A stretch of 61,922 nucleotides of DNA, from positions 1 through 61,922 of IMG/VR virus record IMGVR_UViG_3300017952_001659; one strand, written 5' to 3'. This document shows, piece by piece, positions 57,781 to 61,922 of this stretch. The translations under genes and the position numbers were made by a program. The notes beneath the pieces were generated by a model, which did no database searches, was not told where the DNA came from, and saw only the letters and a list, made by a program, of their open reading frames with translations. Within the stretch, counting starts at the first letter, position 1; each line of letters begins with the position of its first letter. Source of the DNA: a virus.

Positions 57781-57804
57781 AAATACAATTAACTGGAGCA
57801 ATAG

Positions 57805-58644
57805 ATGAGACCTAAGAACTATCTTAACAACAAAGACATTTTAAAAGAAATTCACAAATCAAAAAATACGTTTAATAGCTATGTTGAACAAGATTACGCA
57901 AATTATGATATCATACTAGATAGCGTAGAAAAAATCAATATAAGAACTATTGCAGATGCAAAAAGAAATAAAGCAAAAAAACTAAGTCAACAAGATTACG
58001 AACAAAGAAAACTTGCAGGCGAACGGGTAAAACAAGCAGACTGCGAAGTTGACTACAAAAAAATCACAAAAGAAGAACTAATCTTTCGTATTATGACGTT
58101 TGATCATATTCCAGACGAACCCGGACGCAAGAAAAATCCAAAAACAGTAGCAGATAAAAAAACTAAACTAAATTTTCCTCCTTTCCAACACTACAAGTTT
58201 AACGAAAACGACGAATTAGTTTGTGTAGGTAAAAGTCACTGGCAAGGTGGCATGGAAAATGGGTATTTTTCAAAAGATCACGGAAAGGCTACTAATAAAT
58301 TAGCAATGATGTGGCTAAAATTGGTAGATCGCTATGCAACTCGTGGAAATGTGAGAGGATATACTTACAATGACGAAATGAAAGGACAAGCAATACTGCA
58401 ACTTGCTCAAATTGGTTTACAGTTTGATGAATCGAAGAGCGACAACCCGTTTGCTTACTACACAGCGGCAGTTACAAACTCATTTGTACGTGTTATCAAC
58501 CTTGAAAAACGCAATCAAAACATTAGAGACGACATCCTTGAAATGAATGACTTAACACCAAGTTATACAAGACAACATCAAGGGGAATGGGAAGCTGCTA
58601 TTAGACGCAACGAGGAAGCCTCACAGTCACCTTATTCAAAATAA
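57805..58644 (+). CDS. 55: Late sigma factor gp55
   Basis: The 279-residue protein has the cyanophage/marine gp55 core: KKITKEELIFRIMTFDHIPD with EPGRKKN, TNKLAMMWLKLVDRYATRG with NVRGYTYNDEMKGQAILQ, and NPFAYYTAAVTNSFVRVINLEKRNQNIRDD, which corresponds to the sigma region 2 helices that bind the polymerase coiled coil and recognise TATAAATA. T4 gp55 is 185 residues, so this version has an extra N-terminal segment. It is divergent from the baseplate operon and lies behind a consensus sigma70 promoter, so it should be made early and turn on the (A/G)ATAAATA genes. The ATG follows GGAG. Confidence 0.85.
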   Translation: MRPKNYLNNKDILKEIHKSKNTFNSYVEQDYANYDIILDSVEKINIRTIADAKRNKAKKLSQQDYEQRKLAGERVKQADCEVDYKKITKEELIFRIMTFDHIPDEPGRKKNPKTVADKKTKLNFPPFQHYKFNENDELVCVGKSHWQGGMENGYFSKDHGKATNKLAMMWLKLVDRYATRGNVRGYTYNDEMKGQAILQLAQIGLQFDESKSDNPFAYYTAAVTNSFVRVINLEKRNQNIRDDILEMNDLTPSYTRQHQGEWEAAIRRNEEASQSPYSK

Positions 58645-58647
58645 CGG

Positions 58648-58684
58648 TTGACTAGTGTATATTTTTAGTATATACTTGTACAAG
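58648..58684 (+). promoter_or_regulatory. Near-consensus sigma70 promoter with palindrome before gp47/gp46
   Basis: TTGACT at 58648-58653 and TATACT at 58671-58676 have a 17-base spacer. The perfect 10-bp palindrome CTTGTACAAG (58675-58684) overlaps the last two bases of the -10 box and the expected start site, where a repressor or activator could act. The promoter lies in the 60 bases between gp55 and gp47 and should serve both nuclease genes. Confidence 0.7.
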
Positions 58685-58704
58685 TAACTATGAGGTAACT
58701 AGAC

Positions 58705-59727
58705 TTGTTTAAAAAAGCTGCCGTATTTACGGACATACACTTTGGCCTTAAAGGCAACAGTCGTGTACACAACGACGACTGTGAAGAATTTATAGATTGG
58801 TTTATTAATACTGCAAAAGAACACGGTTGTGAAACTGCTATCTTTTGTGGAGACTGGCATCACAACCGAAATTCGCTCAATCTTACCACAATGGACGCAA
58901 CTATCCGCAGTTTAGAAAAACTAGGTAAAGCGTTTGACAAATTTTATATGTTTGTAGGCAATCACGACTTGTATTACAAAGACAAGCGAGAAGTAAGTTC
59001 TACAATATTTGGTAAACATATTCCAGGTGTAACATTTGTTGACGAAATATATGAAGAAGAAGATGTAGCACTTGTTCCGTGGCTAGTAGGCGACGAATGG
59101 AAAAAAATGGGCAGTGTTAAGTCTAAATATTTGTTTGGTCACTTTGAACTTCCTAGTTTTTACATGAATGCTATGGTACAAATGCCAGATCATGGTGATT
59201 TAAAACCTGAACACTTTAAAAATCAAGAGTATGTATTCTCAGGACATTTCCATAAACGCCAAGTACAAGGTAAAATTCATTATATTGGTAATGCGTTTCC
59301 GCACAACTATGCAGATGCTTGGGACGACGAACGTGGTATGATGATTCTTGACAAAGAAAACAATGCGGAACCAGAGTATATCAACTGGTGGAACTGTCCT
59401 AAATATCGAACAGTTAAACTTTCTGAACTTTTAGACAAGACTGACGAACTTATTAAACCAAAAATGTATCTAAGAGTTACATTAGATTTGCCTATTTCAT
59501 ACGAAGAAGCAAATTTTATCAAAGAAACATTTATTACACAATATGGTTGTAGAGAAATTACACTAATTCCGCAAAAACAAATTGAAGAAATTACAACAGA
59601 TTTAGATATTGCACAATTTGAAAGTGTAGATCAAATTGTAGCCAGTGAAATTGCAGAATTAGACACAGAAAACTATAATAAAAAAACATTACTAGACATT
59701 TATAACGGGTTAGAACATCACACATGA
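58705..59727 (+). CDS. 47: Recombination endonuclease subunit gp47 (SbcD/Mre11-like)
   Basis: The 340-residue protein (T4 gp47 has 339) carries all metallophosphatase motifs: FTDIHFG (motif 1), FCGDWHHNR (2), FVGNHDLYY (3), FGHFELPSF and FSGHFHKRQ (GHxH, motif 5). It uses two metal ions to cut DNA ends together with gp46. The start is TTG at 58705, supported by GAGGTAAC just before it and by the immediate match of VFTDIHFG to the fold's first strand. It overlaps gp46 by 4 bases (ATGA). Confidence 0.9.
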   Translation: MFKKAAVFTDIHFGLKGNSRVHNDDCEEFIDWFINTAKEHGCETAIFCGDWHHNRNSLNLTTMDATIRSLEKLGKAFDKFYMFVGNHDLYYKDKREVSSTIFGKHIPGVTFVDEIYEEEDVALVPWLVGDEWKKMGSVKSKYLFGHFELPSFYMNAMVQMPDHGDLKPEHFKNQEYVFSGHFHKRQVQGKIHYIGNAFPHNYADAWDDERGMMILDKENNAEPEYINWWNCPKYRTVKLSELLDKTDELIKPKMYLRVTLDLPISYEEANFIKETFITQYGCREITLIPQKQIEEITTDLDIAQFESVDQIVASEIAELDTENYNKKTLLDIYNGLEHHT

Positions 59728-61496
59728 TAAAAATTAAAGATTTAACCGTAAAAAACTTTATGAGTGTGGGCAATCAAACCCAAGCTGTTGACTTTAACCG
59801 TGAACAGCTTACTTTAGTGCTTGGCGAAAACTTAGACCAAGGAGGTGACGATTCTGGATCACGCAACGGTACAGGCAAAACTACGATAATCAATGCATTA
59901 TCCTACGCTCTGTACGGTCAAGCACTGACCAACATTAAGAGAAACAATCTTATCAACAAGACAAACTCTAAAGGAATGTTGGTCACCTTACATTTTGAAA
60001 AAGACGGACAGGATTATAGGATCGAGCGTGGAAGATCTCCTAATATACTCAAGTTTTTTATCAATGATCACGAGCAAGAACTAACAGACGAAAGCCAAGG
60101 CGATAGTCGTAAGACACAAGAAAGCATTAGTGACTTACTTGGTATGAGTCATGATATGTTTAAGCATGTTGTTGCACTTAATACATACTCAGAACCTTTT
60201 TTAAGTATGCGAGCAAACGATCAACGTGCTATTATTGAACAGTTATTAGGTATAACACTTCTAACTGAAAAAGCGGAATTACTGAAAGAACAAGTTCGTG
60301 TTACTAAAGATTCTATTACAGAAGAAACATTAAAAATAGAAGCAATAAAAACTGCAAATAGTAAAATTGAAGAAAGCATTACTAGTTTAGAAAGTAGACA
60401 ACGTGCATGGCATGCTAAAAAAGAGCAAGATTGTGCTAAATTACAGCACGGTATTACAGAATTAGAACATTTAAACATTGATGAAGAACTAGAAAAACAC
60501 GAAGCGTTGTCTAATTGGACTGAAATGAACAATGCTATTTTGGCTCTTAATAAAGAAAAAAGTACACTAGAAGCAGCACTATTACGTGCTACTAAATCTG
60601 TTGAAAAGGCTGAAAAAGACATCGCAAATCTCGAAGATGCTACTTGTTATACTTGTGGTCAAGCACTACATGACGATAAAAAAGCAGAAATCGAAGCACG
60701 AAAAACTAAAGAATTAAATGATGCATTAGCATATCAGACTGAAGTTGCTGGAAAATTACAAGACGTTCTTGAAGGACTTGACGGAATTGGTAACATCAAC
60801 GGTAAACCTAATACATTTTATGAAACTGCTAAAGAAGCATACGATCATAGAAACAATGTAGATAATTTAAAGCAAGCATTGCTAAGTAAAGAGCAAGAAG
60901 ATGATCCATACCAAGCACAAATTGACGATTTAAAAACTACAGCATTACAAGAAATTGATTGGGAGCCAGTAAACGAACTTACTAGCTTAAAAGAACATCA
61001 AGAGTTTTTGTTAAAACTGCTAACAAACAAAGATTCGTTTATTCGTAAGAAGATTATTGATCAGAATCTTGCATATTTGAACAACAGGCTCACATATTAC
61101 CTTGATAAACTAGGCTTACCACACCAAGTAGTATTCCAAAACGACCTAAATGTAGAAATTACCCAACTAGGACAGGATTTAGACTTTGACAACTTGTCAA
61201 GAGGTGAACGCAACCGCTTGATACTTGGACTAAGTTTTGCATTCCGTGATGTTTGGGAAAGCCTATACCAAAATATCAACTTATTATTCATTGACGAATT
61301 GATTGATAGTGGTATGGACACTGCCGGTGTTGAAAATTCACTAGGCATTCTTAAGAAAATGGGTAGAGAACGTAATAAAAACATTTATTTGATTAGTCAC
61401 AAAGATGAATTAGTAGGTAGAGTTAATCATGTTCTTAAAGTTGTTAAAGAAAATGGCTTTACAAGCTATGCAAATGATATAGATGTGGTAGATTAA
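59724..61496 (+). CDS. 46: Recombination endonuclease subunit gp46 (SbcC/Rad50-like)
   Basis: The 590-residue protein (T4 gp46 has 560) has the Walker A motif GSRNGTGKT at 45-53, a central coiled coil, a zinc hook CYTCGQ with C308 and C311, an ABC signature NLSRGERNRL, and Walker B NLLFIDELID followed by SGMD. It is the ATPase of the gp46/47 complex that resects ends for recombination-dependent replication. It overlaps gp47 by 4 bases and the next gene by one base. Confidence 0.9.
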   Translation: MIKIKDLTVKNFMSVGNQTQAVDFNREQLTLVLGENLDQGGDDSGSRNGTGKTTIINALSYALYGQALTNIKRNNLINKTNSKGMLVTLHFEKDGQDYRIERGRSPNILKFFINDHEQELTDESQGDSRKTQESISDLLGMSHDMFKHVVALNTYSEPFLSMRANDQRAIIEQLLGITLLTEKAELLKEQVRVTKDSITEETLKIEAIKTANSKIEESITSLESRQRAWHAKKEQDCAKLQHGITELEHLNIDEELEKHEALSNWTEMNNAILALNKEKSTLEAALLRATKSVEKAEKDIANLEDATCYTCGQALHDDKKAEIEARKTKELNDALAYQTEVAGKLQDVLEGLDGIGNINGKPNTFYETAKEAYDHRNNVDNLKQALLSKEQEDDPYQAQIDDLKTTALQEIDWEPVNELTSLKEHQEFLLKLLTNKDSFIRKKIIDQNLAYLNNRLTYYLDKLGLPHQVVFQNDLNVEITQLGQDLDFDNLSRGERNRLILGLSFAFRDVWESLYQNINLLFIDELIDSGMDTAGVENSLGILKKMGRERNKNIYLISHKDELVGRVNHVLKVVKENGFTSYANDIDVVD

Positions 61497-61702
61497 TGGA
61501 AAGTGACGTACACGATCAGTTAGTTCAAGCATATTTAGAATATTTTAAGGCTAACGAAAAATTTGAAAGGCAAAATAGCGTTCGTACTCATAGGTATGTA
61601 CGCAAATGTTTACGAGATATTAGGCAACTAGCAAAAGATAGAGCTGACGAAATACATATTCATCATAACACAACAAGAACAACCAGAAAAGATAAAAAAT
61701 AA
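61496..61702 (+). CDS. Small basic helical protein, unknown
   Basis: The 68-residue product is lysine- and arginine-rich in the second half (VRTHRYVRKCLRDIRQLAKDRADE) with an acidic N-terminus, predicted helical. Its ATG shares one base with the gp46 stop (TAATG), so it is translationally coupled to the nuclease. A nucleic-acid-binding accessory role is possible but not shown. No family recognised. Confidence 0.6.
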   Translation: MESDVHDQLVQAYLEYFKANEKFERQNSVRTHRYVRKCLRDIRQLAKDRADEIHIHHNTTRTTRKDKK

Positions 61703-61725
61703 TATAGGCACCGGTAAGTAAGTTC

Positions 61726-61922
61726 ATGCAATGGACTTATGATGGGAAACAAATTGATACTATACCAGACGAGTATGAAGGATTTGTTTATCTCATAACC
61801 AATCTAAAGACTGGACAAAAGTATATAGGCAAGAAACTAGCAAAGTTTAAAACTACAAAGCCACCTTTAAAAGGCAAAAAGAACAAACGCAGAGGCTACA
61901 AAGAATCAGACTGGCGTGACTA
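61726..61922 (+). CDS. GIY-YIG-like nuclease domain protein, N-terminal part (runs off window)
   Basis: From ATG 61726 the frame is open to the window end (65 codons). The product begins MQWTYDGKQIDTIPDEYEGF and continues VYLITNLKTGQKYIGKK, the GIY-YIG pattern (here VYL...YIG), followed by a lysine-rich stretch. GIY-YIG enzymes in T4-like phages include homing endonucleases and DNA-processing nucleases. Only the first third is visible, so the subtype cannot be named. A TAAG-rich stretch precedes the start, a weak ribosome site. Confidence 0.6.
   Translation, partial: MQWTYDGKQIDTIPDEYEGFVYLITNLKTGQKYIGKKLAKFKTTKPPLKGKKNKRRGYKESDWRD

Noticed and set aside
60221-60622. 133-codon minus-strand open frame inside gp46
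   Set aside because: It lies opposite the coiled coil of gp46 and has no supporting signals.
1-61922. tRNA genes, CRISPR arrays or insertion sequences
   Set aside because: All gaps are short, none shows a cloverleaf or regular spaced repeats, and no transposase motif was seen in any product.

Overview
The window is a 61.9 kb piece of a T4-like (contractile-tailed) phage genome. The evidence is a syntenic baseplate module on the minus strand (gp48/54-like, gp53, hub, gp5-like, gp25, gp6 and a giant protein in the gp7 position), followed by tail-fibre genes, and a divergent plus-strand block with a gp55 late sigma factor and the gp47/gp46 recombination nuclease. The DNA is visibly AT-rich. Genes are packed with ATGA or TAATG overlaps, and the gene content (very large baseplate and fibre proteins, radical SAM genes, glycosyltransferases) resembles marine T4-like phages of cyanobacteria or SAR11. 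The host itself cannot be fixed from this sequence.

Layout. (1) Position 1-371, minus: the 5' part of an unknown gene. (2) 399-4505, plus: kinase-like protein, QueC-like PP-loop ATPase, SGNH hydrolase and two radical SAM proteins. (3) 4483-13433, minus, read from right to left: radical SAM, SGNH, nucleotide-sugar dehydrogenase, glycosyltransferase, radical SAM, radical SAM, methyltransferase, radical SAM, radical SAM. Blocks 2 and 3 together hold seven radical SAM genes in about 11 kb. (4) 13437-18951, minus: glycosyltransferase-like proteins, a CBM-like modular protein and a small coiled protein. (5) 19057-30722, minus: Ig-array adhesin, its short paralogue, three paralogous fibre proteins (one with a tail-collar domain) and a small virion protein. 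(6) 30743-57724, minus: a 5153-residue protein, gp6, gp25, gp5-like puncturing/lytic protein, a Ser/Thr-rich protein, hub-like protein, gp53 and a tube cap. (7) 57805-61922, plus: gp55, gp47, gp46, a small protein and a truncated GIY-YIG protein.

Regulation can be partly read. gp55 lies behind a perfect TTGACA-N17-TATAAT promoter and gp47/46 behind TTGACT-N17-TATACT, as expected for genes read by host sigma70 polymerase. Several minus-strand structural genes have an (A/G)ATAAATA box about 18-26 bases before the start codon, which fits T4-type late promoters read by gp55.

The most unusual part is the 0.4-18.6 kb accessory region: seven radical SAM enzymes of at least three architectures interleaved with a QueC-like ATPase, a methyltransferase, two SGNH hydrolases, a UDP-sugar-type dehydrogenase and five glycosyltransferase-like genes, running directly into tail-fibre genes. 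My best inference is a phage-encoded modification pathway, for virion protein or glycan, host surface, or nucleobase; the sequence does not decide the substrate. No gene-free stretch exceeds 300 bases (the longest gap is about 105 bases), and I saw no tRNA gene, CRISPR array or insertion sequence.
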